A DNA stretch of 27,615 nucleotides from JBCCEV01 sp039030125. GTDB lineage: Bacteria > Pseudomonadota > Gammaproteobacteria > Ga0077536. The notes beneath the pieces were generated by a model that was not told where the DNA came from, did not search any database, and was given only the letters and a program-made list of their open reading frames with translations. Each line of letters opens with the position of its first letter. Positions within the stretch are counted from its first letter, which is position 1. Made by a program: the position numbers and the translations under genes. Below are positions 1-7,058 of this stretch, in pieces. The stretch lies in the NCBI GenBank assembly GCA_039030125.1, contig JBCCEV010000039.1, forward strand, positions 1-27,615, given 5' to 3'.

Positions 1-14
1 CCCAGGTCGCCCAC

Positions 15-965
15 TCAGAAGACAGCGCAGGTTCCAGCGGCATCAGGAGCCCGACGACCGAATACGTAGTCTGCGAAGTCTTTCGCAGCAAGTGACGCAT
101 CGGGGTTCACCCAAGAAACGATGAAAACGGTATGGCCCTGTTCCACGGCCCAGCGTATGAACGAGTTTTGCGGGCGCAAATCGAGCACGTAATATTTATT
201 GATCCACGGCGGCACAATTAGTAGCGGACGGCGGGCGACTTCAGCGGTCGCGGGTTCAAATTGCAAAAGCTGCATGAGATCGTTTTGATAAACGACCTTA
301 CCCGGGGTCGCAGCGACGTTTTGTCCCAGGGTGAAGGCCTCAGAGTCGACCATTTTGGTTTGCAACCGACCGCTCGCGGGATCAATATCTTGGAGAAACT
401 GCTGCCAACCCTTAACCAAATTATCCCCCCCAGTGCGCGCGGTTTCATGCAGGACCTCGGGGTTGGAAAAAAAGAAATTCGTTGGCGAGATCGCATCGCT
501 GAATTGCTGCGAATAAAAACTGATCTTGTGCGCCGTATCTGGGTCGAGTTCATCCGTATCGTGCGCGATCGCCTGCAGACTCTGCGACATCGCCAGATAA
601 CTTTGCTTGATGTAGTCAAAGATAATGTTTTCCGACCAGTCTTTGGACTTAAATCTTCGATCTTCGGGTGCTGGAGAAACAATGGGATCGGCGTCCAAGC
701 CCCACATGCGGCTAACGGCGTTTTGCCAGACGGCGAAGTAGGTGCCCCATGCTTCGAGCTGGTAGTTGATCAATTTATGCGGCTGACGGGCCCACTGTTG
801 GGAAAATTGCGCAAATGCGGGCAAGACGCCCAGCGGATCAATGCTTTCGGTTGCCGATTGATCACGCGCCCCTAAAAAACCCTCGAGGGTTTCCAGATTG
901 CGCGCCGCCGCTCGACCAAGCGCCTCGTTGAGATCTAAAGGGCTCGGGAATTGTTTTTTTTCCAT
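15..965 (-). pseudogene. phaC: Class I polyhydroxyalkanoate synthase, N-terminal half only (broken or frameshifted)
   Basis: This is the N-terminal part of a class I PHA synthase, the cytoplasmic enzyme that polymerises (R)-3-hydroxyacyl-CoA into storage polyester. The reading frame covers the alpha-helical N-terminal domain and enters the alpha/beta-hydrolase core; IVPPWINKYYVLDL and VSWVNPD are typical family blocks. It stops after 316 residues, whereas the family is usually near 560-600, and the last 15 or so residues after DFADYV no longer look like PhaC. The lipase-like box with the catalytic Cys, and the Asp and His, are therefore missing from this frame. A frameshift near positions 15-60 is likely. 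The site lies at the window edge, so an assembly error is as possible as a true pseudogene. Family identity is sure; the functional state is not. Confidence 0.8.
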
Positions 966-1039
966 AGGGCCGATTCACTTATACCCGCTCTATTGTCAAA
1001 GCTTAGTGCGTGCGTTGAACAAGTGCCAGTGAGTGGGCG

Positions 1040-2446
1040 CTAGGTTTTCTTCCTTGGCATATACAAATCAGTGATAGTGCCGCTAAATGCCTCGGCGGCC
1101 ATCCCAACGGTTTCAGATAAAGTCGGGTGAGGATGGATGGTGAGCCCGATATCCTCGGCATCGCAACCCATCTCGATGGCGAGCGCGACCTCCGCAATCA
1201 AATCGCCGGCGCTAGTCCCCACGATACCTGCCCCGACCACACGACCATCATCGGGAGAGAACAACAGTTTTGTGAATCCTTCGCTACGACCAAGCGCCAG
1301 CGATCGGCCCGACGCCGCCCACGGGAATACTGCTTTTTCATAGGGCAAACCCTCATGCTTTGCTTGCTCCTCGGTAACGCCGACCCAAGCAACCTCAGGA
1401 TCGGTGTAGGCAACCGAGGGGATCACCTGCGCATCGAAACCTGCCTTGTGCCCTGCCGCAACTTCGGCGGCGACCTTACCTTCATGCACGGCTTTGTGAG
1501 CCAACATAGGTTGTCCAACGATATCCCCAATAGCAAAGATATGGGGAACATTGGTGCGCATCTGCGCATCAACCGCAATAAAGCCACGTTCGTCGACTTC
1601 GACGCCGGCCTTATCCGCGGCGATTAACGCGCCGTTTGGCTTGCGGCCAACGGCGAGCAGAATTCGGTCGAATTCGGCTTCGCCGGGCACCTCCTTGCCT
1701 TCGAAGGAGACGGTGAGGCCCTGTACGCCGGGCTCCACGCCGATCACCTTGGTCCCTAGGAAGATCCCCTCAAGCAGCTTTTTGAAGCGCCGCTCAAGTG
1801 GTTTGACGAGATCACGATCGGCGCCGAACATCAGACCATCCATCAACTCTACAACCGTCACTTTGCTGCCAAGTTCGGCATAGACGGTCGCCATCTCTAA
1901 TCCGATGATGCCACCGCCGACCACAAGGAGGCGATTGGGGATGTCGGCGAGTTCCAAAGCACCGGTGGAATCGATGATCCGGGGATCGTCAGGGAACGCG
2001 GGTAGCGACACTGGTTCTGAACCAGCGGCAATAATGGCTTGTTCGAAATTCACCGTCTCGACGCCTTCTGCCATCTGCACCTCCAACACATTCGCTGCTG
2101 AGAACTGACCCACGCCGGTTAACACGGTAACGCTGCGCTGCTTCGCGAGCCCAACTAAGCCCTTGGTCAATTGCCCCACGACGCTTTCTTTCCAACCGCG
2201 CAAGGCGTCGATTTGGATTTTTGGTTGACCGAAATCGATGCCGTGATCGCGCATTTCCCTGGCGTCCGATATCACCTTGGCGGCGTGCAACAACGCCTTC
2301 GAGGGTATACACCCAACGTTCAAACAAACGCCGCCCAGGTAGGGATCTTTTTCGACGAGCACGACTTTGAGCCCCAGATCGGCGGCGCGAAACGCGGCGC
2401 TGTAACCACCGGGCCCCGAACCCAAGACAACAAGTTGTGTTTCCAT
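1040..2446 (-). CDS. lpdA: Dihydrolipoamide dehydrogenase (E3)
   Basis: This flavoprotein disulfide oxidoreductase reoxidises lipoyl groups of 2-oxoacid dehydrogenase or glycine-cleavage complexes with NAD+ in the cytoplasm. From the chosen start it is 468 residues, normal for the family. Visible are the FAD-binding GSGPGG (residues 9-14), the redox-active pair in GGVCLNVGCIPSK (C41 and C46), a second Rossmann motif VVGGGIIGLE, and the C-terminal HPHPTLSE with the catalytic His and Glu. A longer frame exists upstream, but the ATG at 2446 has a strong ribosome-binding site just before it and gives the usual N terminus METQLVVLG. No E1 or E2 gene is adjacent. It lies 22 bases downstream of the yhbY stop codon and may share its transcript. 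Confidence 0.95.
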   Translation of the reverse strand: METQLVVLGSGPGGYSAAFRAADLGLKVVLVEKDPYLGGVCLNVGCIPSKALLHAAKVISDAREMRDHGIDFGQPKIQIDALRGWKESVVGQLTKGLVGLAKQRSVTVLTGVGQFSAANVLEVQMAEGVETVNFEQAIIAAGSEPVSLPAFPDDPRIIDSTGALELADIPNRLLVVGGGIIGLEMATVYAELGSKVTVVELMDGLMFGADRDLVKPLERRFKKLLEGIFLGTKVIGVEPGVQGLTVSFEGKEVPGEAEFDRILLAVGRKPNGALIAADKAGVEVDERGFIAVDAQMRTNVPHIFAIGDIVGQPMLAHKAVHEGKVAAEVAAGHKAGFDAQVIPSVAYTDPEVAWVGVTEEQAKHEGLPYEKAVFPWAASGRSLALGRSEGFTKLLFSPDDGRVVGAGIVGTSAGDLIAEVALAIEMGCDAEDIGLTIHPHPTLSETVGMAAEAFSGTITDLYMPRKKT

Positions 2447-2449
2447 CAG

Positions 2450-2457
2450 CTTCCTCT
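2450..2457 (-). promoter_or_regulatory. Ribosome-binding site fixing the lpdA start
   Basis: On the minus strand the sequence reads AGAGGAAG followed by three bases and the ATG. This supports the internal start at 2446 over the longer frame that begins at 2506. Confidence 0.7.
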
Positions 2458-2468
2458 TAGACAATTCA

Positions 2469-2741
2469 TTAGGTCGGCTCAGCACGGTAAATAACCACCG
2501 TCGCACCCACGGCGTTAACTAAGTCCACGTCAAGAATTGACGTCATGGTTTCAATGTCTTTCGCGCGTTGTACCTTCTCGGATCCGCGCATTTTTACCTT
2601 GACCAACTGATGGGCGTCCAAAGCGTGATCAATCTCGGCAAGTACGGCATCGGTTAGCCCTTTTTGTCCGACCCAAACCACCGGTTTGAGGCGCTGCGCT
2701 TTACTTTTTAAGGTGCGGCGGTGGGCGTTGGTCAACGTCAT
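2469..2741 (-). CDS. yhbY: YhbY family ribosome-associated RNA-binding protein (CRM domain)
   Basis: This is a single-domain CRS1/YhbY (CRM) protein, a family that binds pre-50S particles and is linked to 23S rRNA maturation. From the ATG at 2741 it is 90 residues, close to the 97 of the E. coli protein. It shows the expected pattern: LKPVVWVGQKGLTDAVLAEI (the GxxG-type RNA-binding loop), then HQLVKVKM, and a C-terminal VVIYR strand. The frame extends 15 codons further upstream, but MTLTNAHRRTLK matches the usual N terminus; the ribosome-binding site before it is weak (AGTGA). It precedes lpdA on the same strand and is divergent from the C13 peptidase gene. Confidence 0.9.
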   Translation of the reverse strand: MTLTNAHRRTLKSKAQRLKPVVWVGQKGLTDAVLAEIDHALDAHQLVKVKMRGSEKVQRAKDIETMTSILDVDLVNAVGATVVIYRAEPT

Positions 2742-2836
2742 CTGATTCACTTTTAATTTTAAGATTACACCCCGTAATTCTCGCACACCGCCATAATGGC
2801 TTCCCGGGGTGGTTCGATACGCATACTATCGGAGCG

Positions 2837-4150
2837 GTGCAACTCCAGCGGCAAATTTTCTTCGATGGTGCGTTAGCGCTGATTTTTATTCGCCGACGCG
2901 AATTCCGATATCGAGGATCGGCGCTTGATTGGTGCACAACCGCCGCCATTGCGGTGATACTCTATACTGGCGCGGCCTGGTGTTTCGCCACCCCCAAGCC
3001 CGAGTTAGAAGCGTGGGGTCTACTCACCGCGCTAGCGGTATCGTTTCTGTTGACGGCGGCCGTCGCTATCGGTCACGCGAGCGCGGCGATAAGCAGGGAG
3101 CGAGGCTTGCTGATTCTCCCACTCACCCTCTACGTTAATCTCGTCGAGCTCGGCGCCACCCGTTTTTTGGACGCGTTCGATAACACGATCGCGGCCTATT
3201 ACTTTGGTTATGGCGACATCGTCATGTGCATCTGGCTCGTTGTCGCGATCGCGCGCGCAACTCCCGATGGGCGAACTTATTTACGGGGCTTCGCGGCGAT
3301 GTTGCTAATTGCGGGCCTCATCGCAGCGGCATTCTTGACGCTTCCCAAAACCCGCATGTTTTATGCCGCGACTCTTGATAAGCCCCCGGTTGATGTGGAG
3401 GCGATTTACTACCAACAACCTCACATCCTGGCCGAACATCTCGATCGCATAAGGGCGAGCGAGCCCGGGGTGGCCGATCTTTATTTTGTGGGTTTTGCCG
3501 GCTACGCCAATCAAGATGTATTTCTCAGGGAGGTGCGCCAAGCGGCGAACATCGTTGCCGAGCGATTCGGCGACAACAGCCAATCCATCATCCTTGTTAA
3601 TAACCCAGCAACGCTTACAAGCCACCCGATGGCTAATCACCACAATTTAAGGCGCACCTTGCTAGCGATAAATGAAAAGATCCAAGCTGATGAAGACTTT
3701 GTATTCCTGTTTGTGAGCTCCCACGGCGACGAAGATGGCACGGTTGCGGTTAACTTTCCTGGGTTCAAGTTTAATGACATCAGCGCAGCAGAGATCTTCA
3801 CAGCGCTTCACGACGCCCAAATCGAATGGCCGATCACGGTTATTTCTGCCTGTTACTCCGGGAGTTTTATCCCAGTTCTTGAACATCCAAAGGCGCTGAT
3901 CATTGCTGCCGCCGCCAGCGACCGGCAATCATTCGGTTGTGCGCACCAGAATGACTGGACGTATTTTGGGGAAGCTTATTTCCAGCACGGACTAACCCTC
4001 ACGCGCGATCCCATCGAAGCATTTCACCTCGCCAGAGAGCGGGTTGAAGCCAGGGAAACTCAGGAACGAAAAACACCCTCAAAACCGCAGATTTCGGCCG
4101 GCTCCGAAATGGTCCAAAAATTAAACCAATGGTTACTTGAAGCCGACTAA
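2837..4150 (+). CDS. Membrane-anchored C13 (legumain-like) cysteine peptidase
   Basis: The protein has 437 residues. The first 170 hold about five hydrophobic segments (roughly 31-51, 61-83, 91-106, 124-141, 150-169). A soluble domain follows with the peptidase C13 catalytic pair: His296 in SSHGDEDG and Cys339 in SACYSGSF, with hydrophobic strands before each (FVFLFV, ITVI), as in clan CD proteases. C13 members cleave after Asn or Asp or act as GPI transamidases; the bacterial membrane-fused forms are largely uncharacterised, so substrate and role are unknown. The start is GTG, with GGAG only two bases before it; no ATG, GTG or TTG lies closer upstream in frame. It is divergent from yhbY and followed closely by the zinc-finger gene. 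Confidence 0.85.
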   Translation: MQLQRQIFFDGALALIFIRRREFRYRGSALDWCTTAAIAVILYTGAAWCFATPKPELEAWGLLTALAVSFLLTAAVAIGHASAAISRERGLLILPLTLYVNLVELGATRFLDAFDNTIAAYYFGYGDIVMCIWLVVAIARATPDGRTYLRGFAAMLLIAGLIAAAFLTLPKTRMFYAATLDKPPVDVEAIYYQQPHILAEHLDRIRASEPGVADLYFVGFAGYANQDVFLREVRQAANIVAERFGDNSQSIILVNNPATLTSHPMANHHNLRRTLLAINEKIQADEDFVFLFVSSHGDEDGTVAVNFPGFKFNDISAAEIFTALHDAQIEWPITVISACYSGSFIPVLEHPKALIIAAAASDRQSFGCAHQNDWTYFGEAYFQHGLTLTRDPIEAFHLARERVEARETQERKTPSKPQISAGSEMVQKLNQWLLEAD

Positions 4151-4195
4151 CAACCTAGAATGTCACCCAGCTACCCTTCCAAATTAGGTGCGAAC

Positions 4196-4387
4196 ATGAG
4201 CAAAGTAACGACTGTAGCTGAGGATAAAGAGTCCGTCGGTTGCAATGGCGGGGGCGGTTCGCTCGGACACCCGCTCATTTACTTGCGCTTCGAGAACAAG
4301 AAGGAAATCGATTGCTATTACTGCGGTGCGCGTTTCATTAAGGTCGACGCTGAGGGCATCACCGAAGACGGCCAACAACGTGCCTAA
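4196..4387 (+). CDS. CHCC-type zinc-finger domain protein (NDUFS6/COG4391-like)
   Basis: This 63-residue protein has the zf-CHCC pattern: C16, H25 in GHPLIYL, then C40 and C43 in CYYCG. The fold is that of the mitochondrial complex I subunit NDUFS6. Bacterial stand-alone members are common in proteobacteria and their function is not established. The ATG at 4196 is chosen over one 12 codons upstream because AGGTG lies at a good distance before it and the shorter form matches the family. Its TAA overlaps the GTG start of yidD, so the two are probably translationally coupled. Confidence 0.85.
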   Translation: MSKVTTVAEDKESVGCNGGGGSLGHPLIYLRFENKKEIDCYYCGARFIKVDAEGITEDGQQRA

Positions 4388-4613
4388 TACTCTCACCATC
4401 GGGCAGCGCGCGCTGCTCTTTGTGGTTATCGGCTACCGGCGCTTCATTTCTCCGGCACTGCCAGCACGTTGCCGTTACGCGCCCACCTGCTCAGAATACG
4501 CCTGCGAAGCGGTGCAACGTCACGGCGTAGCCAAAGGGACGGCCCTAAGCTTGAAACGGATACTCCGTTGCCACCCGTGGGGTGGTTCCGGTTACGATCC
4601 CGTACCCGATTAA
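4380..4613 (+). CDS. yidD: Membrane protein insertion efficiency factor YidD
   Basis: YidD is a small amphipathic inner-membrane-associated protein thought to help YidC insert membrane proteins. The 77-residue product carries the family hallmarks: IGYRRFISP near the N terminus, then RCRYAPTCSEYACEA, and the C-terminal HPWGGSGYDPVP. The frame is open further upstream, inside the zinc-finger gene, but the GTG at 4380 gives the normal length and overlaps the preceding stop codon (GTGCCTAA). The usual neighbours rpmH, rnpA, yidC and mnmE are absent; here it follows a CHCC zinc-finger gene. It converges on the Nudix gene with 9 bases between stop codons. Confidence 0.92.
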   Translation: MPNTLTIGQRALLFVVIGYRRFISPALPARCRYAPTCSEYACEAVQRHGVAKGTALSLKRILRCHPWGGSGYDPVPD

Positions 4614-4617
4614 ATTC

Positions 4618-4637
4618 ACCGCTTAGCGGTTCATTTT
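4618..4637 (+). terminator. Weak hairpin after yidD
   Basis: ACCGC-TTA-GCGGT forms a 5-bp stem, followed by TCATTTT. It sits at the convergent end of yidD and the Nudix gene and overlaps the latter's stop region. The stem is short, so this is tentative. Confidence 0.3.
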
Positions 4638-5156
4638 CCCGGCTTGGGCAAAGTCATCAACCAGCTCTTTGTCGTAGCCACGCGTTTTTAGCCAATCTTG
4701 CAGTGCGCGACCGGTTCCCGCGCTCCAGGGCGTGAGGTTCTCCATACCAACCCAACGCGCGTCAGCGATCTCTTCAACTTCCAGTTCGAAGTCTCGTGAA
4801 TCGACGGTCACGTGATAGGCGATGAGCAATTGATTCGCTTGATAGAACTCGTACATCCCAATATAGGATTGGAGCTCGGCTTTTAACCCGAGCTCTTCTT
4901 CAACTTCCCGAAGTATGCCTTGTTCGGGCATTTCACCGGATTCCAAAAATCCGGTGACTAACCCATACCAATGTCTGGGCCAGCCGATGTTTCGCACCAA
5001 AGCCACAGCACCTTCGTGTTCGACAATCGCCGCAACCACCGGGATCGGATTATTCCAATGGACCCACCCGCATTGGTTCGAAGCGCATGCGTAACGTTCG
5101 CGACCATTGATCGGATAGACGCCCAGAGGTGTTCCACACATCGGACAGTACTTCAT
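4623..5156 (-). CDS. Nudix hydrolase with N-terminal zinc ribbon
   Basis: The 177-residue protein begins with a four-cysteine zinc ribbon (C4, C7, C24, C29). A Nudix domain follows whose box, residues 69-91 (GFLESGEMPEQG then REVEEELGL), keeps all the metal-binding glutamates. Such proteins hydrolyse nucleoside diphosphates linked to another moiety, often NADH-like dinucleotides or ADP-sugars. The zinc ribbon recalls NudC, but I do not see the NudC SQPWPFPxS segment after the box, so NADH specificity is not supported. The ribosome-binding site is weak. It starts 15 bases after the DUF3237 gene stop and may be co-transcribed with it. Confidence 0.9.
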   Translation of the reverse strand: MKYCPMCGTPLGVYPINGRERYACASNQCGWVHWNNPIPVVAAIVEHEGAVALVRNIGWPRHWYGLVTGFLESGEMPEQGILREVEEELGLKAELQSYIGMYEFYQANQLLIAYHVTVDSRDFELEVEEIADARWVGMENLTPWSAGTGRALQDWLKTRGYDKELVDDFAQAGKMNR

Positions 5157-5171
5157 CGTCGGTGGTTACAA

Positions 5172-5627
5172 CTAGTCATTGGTCACTTGGAAGACATTGT
5201 ATTCAACCTGGCCTGATTTGAGCCTGCCCTGCGCGACACAAATGATGTTGTTGAGCCACTTGTAACGCTCATCACCGGTTTGCATGCGGGGGCTGGTAAC
5301 GAAGTACTGCTCCCCGTAATCGCATTCGCCATTGCCCGCCAGCGCGGCCTGAACGTTTTCTGTGAGCTCAAGCTTACCGAAATATTCCACATAGATTTTT
5401 GCGCCGTCGTCGGTGATAAATGTCGCGCGAACGTCTAGGTGACCGAAGTCGTCGGTCATATGGAGCCAGTCTGCGCCACCGCCACTGCTGATCGTTCCTT
5501 TTAGTTTTTCACCTTCGAACGCGCCGCCGGTGACTTCGACGATGAAACGATGTCCGGTTGGTACGGCACCAATGTCGTGCGCTTCGCCAAGCGTCGCGTG
5601 ATAACTTAAAAGCGGTACCAATTTCAT
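5172..5627 (-). CDS. DUF3237 domain protein
   Basis: This 151-residue protein matches the DUF3237 pattern: GHRFIVEVTGGAFEGEKLKG, then a glycine-rich SSGGGADWLH, LDVRATF..DDGAKIYVEY, and a C-terminal aromatic segment YKWLNNIICVAQG. The family forms a beta-barrel, and members appear near catabolic genes for aromatic or xenobiotic compounds; no biochemical role is established. There is no signal peptide, so it is probably cytoplasmic. Just upstream of the ATG the minus strand has a run of seven Gs, which could serve as the ribosome-binding site. It leads a likely two-gene unit with the Nudix gene. Confidence 0.8.
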   Translation of the reverse strand: MKLVPLLSYHATLGEAHDIGAVPTGHRFIVEVTGGAFEGEKLKGTISSGGGADWLHMTDDFGHLDVRATFITDDGAKIYVEYFGKLELTENVQAALAGNGECDYGEQYFVTSPRMQTGDERYKWLNNIICVAQGRLKSGQVEYNVFQVTND

Positions 5628-5639
5628 AATTACCCCCCC

Positions 5640-5833
5640 AGGGCTGGATTATTTCGAGCCGCGAGTATAACGGCTAGTGCAGCACCCTCCGATACTCTGG
5701 TGTGACGCCACGCGGCACGAGCTTGTTGGTCATGCGCCACTCGCTCAGAAGCTTGCGCTATTGGGCAGTGCTGCTCAGCGCAAGGCGCTTCAAAAAGACC
5801 GGAACGATCGCCGCCCTAGCTCTTGATACCCGC
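5640..5833. other. Non-coding stretch without recognised features
   Basis: No supported gene lies here on either strand. It is the 5' flank of the DUF3237 gene and should hold that gene's promoter, but I see no convincing hexamer pair. It continues into the tRNA-derived repeat region. Confidence 0.5.
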
Positions 5834-5849
5834 GGCAGCTCAGCCTAGC

Positions 5850-5974
5850 TGAATGACGATCACGCCTTCAGGCGCAAGACGGGGCGGTGATCGGCTAGAA
5901 TAGCCTCTCTCATTATCTAGACCGCGCCCGTAGCGCAGTTGGGTGAATGACGGTTGCGCCCGAAGGCGCAAGAC
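5850..5974 (+). repeat. Direct repeat of a 31-base motif, two copies
   Basis: Positions 5850-5880 and 5944-5974 match at 25 of 31 bases. Both begin TGAATGACG and end AGGCGCAAGAC. In both copies the motif follows a sequence resembling the 5' part of a tRNA (AGCTCAGCCTAGC and AGCGCAGTTGGG). The spacing is 94 bases. This suggests that the same insert-plus-tRNA unit was duplicated here more than once, the most upstream copy being the most degraded. Confidence 0.7.
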
Positions 5975-6064
5975 CGAGCATTGCTCGGTCAGGAATGAAC
6001 GCCGCGAGGATGCAACCGAGCGGCCGGACCCGAAAGACCGAGGGTCTTGAGGGGAGTACCTGGC
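5924..6064 (+). pseudogene. Broken tRNA-Arg copy, interrupted in the D-loop
   Basis: GCGCCCGTAGCGCAGTTGGG (5924-5943) matches the 5' end of the intact tRNA-Arg(ACG). About 110 unrelated bases follow. Then GAGTACCTGGC (6054-6064) matches the 3' D-stem and 5' anticodon stem of the same tRNA. The rest of the tRNA is missing: the sequence goes through a hairpin into the next promoter copy. It cannot make a tRNA, though its promoter region is nearly intact. Confidence 0.75.
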
Positions 6065-6079
6065 AGCGCGCAGCGCTGC
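5954..6079. repeat. Cluster of four perfect short hairpins in the tRNA insert
   Basis: The insert region contains four perfect inverted repeats. TTGCGCC-CGAA-GGCGCAA is at 5954-5971. GACCGAGC-ATT-GCTCGGTC is at 5972-5990. AAGACC-GAG-GGTCTT is at 6034-6048. GCAGCGC-GCA-GCGCTGC is at 6063-6079. Stem lengths are 7, 8, 6 and 7 bp. They are back to back and unlike protein-coding sequence. This could be a structured RNA or a REP-like mobile repeat. Confidence 0.65.
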
Positions 6080-6091
6080 GAACTGATCGGC

Positions 6092-6097
6092 TAGAAT
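6092..6097 (+). promoter_or_regulatory. Probable -10 box of tRNA-Arg(ACG)
   Basis: TAGAAT lies 22 bases before the mature 5' end and is conserved exactly in the upstream duplicated copy. No good -35 hexamer is visible. Confidence 0.45.
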
Positions 6098-6119
6098 AGC
6101 CTCTCTCATTATCTAGGAC

Positions 6120-6196
6120 GCGCCCGTAGCTCAGCTGGATAGAGTACCTGGCTACGAACCAGGGGGTCGGAGGTTCGAATCCTTCCGGGCGCGCCA
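6120..6196 (+). tRNA. tRNA-Arg (anticodon ACG)
   Basis: This 77-nucleotide tRNA has acceptor arms GCGCCCG and CGGGCGC, discriminator G and an encoded CCA at 6194-6196. The D-arm starts GCTCAGCTGGATAGAG. The anticodon stem CCTGG/CCAGG encloses the loop CTACGAA, giving anticodon ACG (inosine at the first position, reading CGU, CGC and CGA). The T-arm is GGTTCGAATCC. It is the intact last member of a run of tRNA-derived duplications, and the next open frame begins 8 bases after it. Confidence 0.97.
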
Positions 6197-6204
6197 ATTG
6201 AGAC

Positions 6205-6951
6205 ATGGCGACACCAATATTTAGTGATATCAAAAACGCCGTCAGGATTTGGTCAACCTTTAAAGCACAGGTTGCTAAGACAAGAGCGCGCAACGCGCTA
6301 GCGAAGAAGATCGACCAGCGCTCGGTAGGCCGGAGCAATGAAGTTGGTGCACTCCTCCTAGCCCTGTGCGCCTGTTTGACCGCCCCTACAATCTCAGCCT
6401 CTGACACCGTCAACGGCTCCTGGCGGGTCAACGAAACCCTGTCTGACGATTACGACGAAGTCGCTAAAGAGCTCAGCGACAAGCTACACAAGGAATATCG
6501 TCAGAAGCAGCAACAAAAATTTATCAATCAAGAGAATCTCGATCATGCCGAGCGAACGCGACGCCGGATCAGAGAAGAGCGACGGGAATTTTCATGGACG
6601 ATCCCAGAGCACATCGAACAAATGCTTCATGCACAAACGCTCCGTATCCATAACGCGCGCAAAGTCGTACTCCTCTACGACAGCGGGCGAAAACGTTTAC
6701 TAACGGTCAACCCCGCCGGGCGCGCATACTCCGTGCGCGGCACGGAGATTTCCAAAGATGACGTCGGAACCTCGCTCACGTATTTCGACGAGGAAGCGCT
6801 TATTGTTGAAACCGACGTACGCTACGGGGGCAAGATGGTCGAACGCTTCGAGCGCGCCGAAGAAGGACGTTTGCGAGTAGTCGTGCGTGTCCAGGAGCCG
6901 GCCGGTGGACCCTGGTTGGAATACGTGCGTTTTTTCGACCCCCAAAGCTAA
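6205..6951 (+). CDS. Exported protein of unknown function
   Basis: I do not recognise this 248-residue protein. A hydrophobic stretch at residues 47-65 (VGALLLALCACLTAPTISA) looks like a signal peptide core ending near ASA-SD. The mature part is rich in charged residues, with a possible helical segment at about 75-125 (many K, R, E, Q), then a beta-rich part ending in LEYVRFFDPQS. The 46 residues before the hydrophobic core are unusually long for a signal peptide. The ATG at 6205 is only 8 bases after the tRNA and has no ribosome-binding site, so the true start may be downstream at a non-ATG codon. The next gene, pxpA, is 107 bases away. Confidence 0.6.
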   Translation: MATPIFSDIKNAVRIWSTFKAQVAKTRARNALAKKIDQRSVGRSNEVGALLLALCACLTAPTISASDTVNGSWRVNETLSDDYDEVAKELSDKLHKEYRQKQQQKFINQENLDHAERTRRRIREERREFSWTIPEHIEQMLHAQTLRIHNARKVVLLYDSGRKRLLTVNPAGRAYSVRGTEISKDDVGTSLTYFDEEALIVETDVRYGGKMVERFERAEEGRLRVVVRVQEPAGGPWLEYVRFFDPQS

Positions 6952-7058
6952 CTTTACCGGCGACTGTGCTTTTCCCAGGGCACCTTCGACCCGGCTAGCG
7001 CGTCACGGAGTGGACCGCTACACTCAGCGCTACCTGCCCAACTAGATCGGAGAATCCT

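Larger units (their letters stand above)
5888..6139 (+). repeat. 196-bp-spaced duplication of the tRNA-Arg promoter and 5' end
   Basis: Positions 5888-5943 and 6084-6139 are 56-base copies differing at only five positions. The shared part covers the tRNA upstream region, including the -10-like TAGAAT (5896-5901 and 6092-6097), and the first 20 bases of tRNA-Arg. The downstream copy leads into the intact gene; the upstream copy leads into a broken one. Confidence 0.9.

Noticed and set aside
4245..4379. Upstream extension of the yidD frame over the zinc-finger gene
   Set aside because: The extension lies in another frame of the zinc-finger gene and would add 45 residues not found in YidD proteins.
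5840..6431. Minus-strand open frames across the tRNA-Arg and its duplicated copies
   Set aside because: They read through the antisense of a tRNA (giving the well-known spurious PEGFEPPT type peptide) and through the repeats. They have no ribosome-binding site or family similarity.
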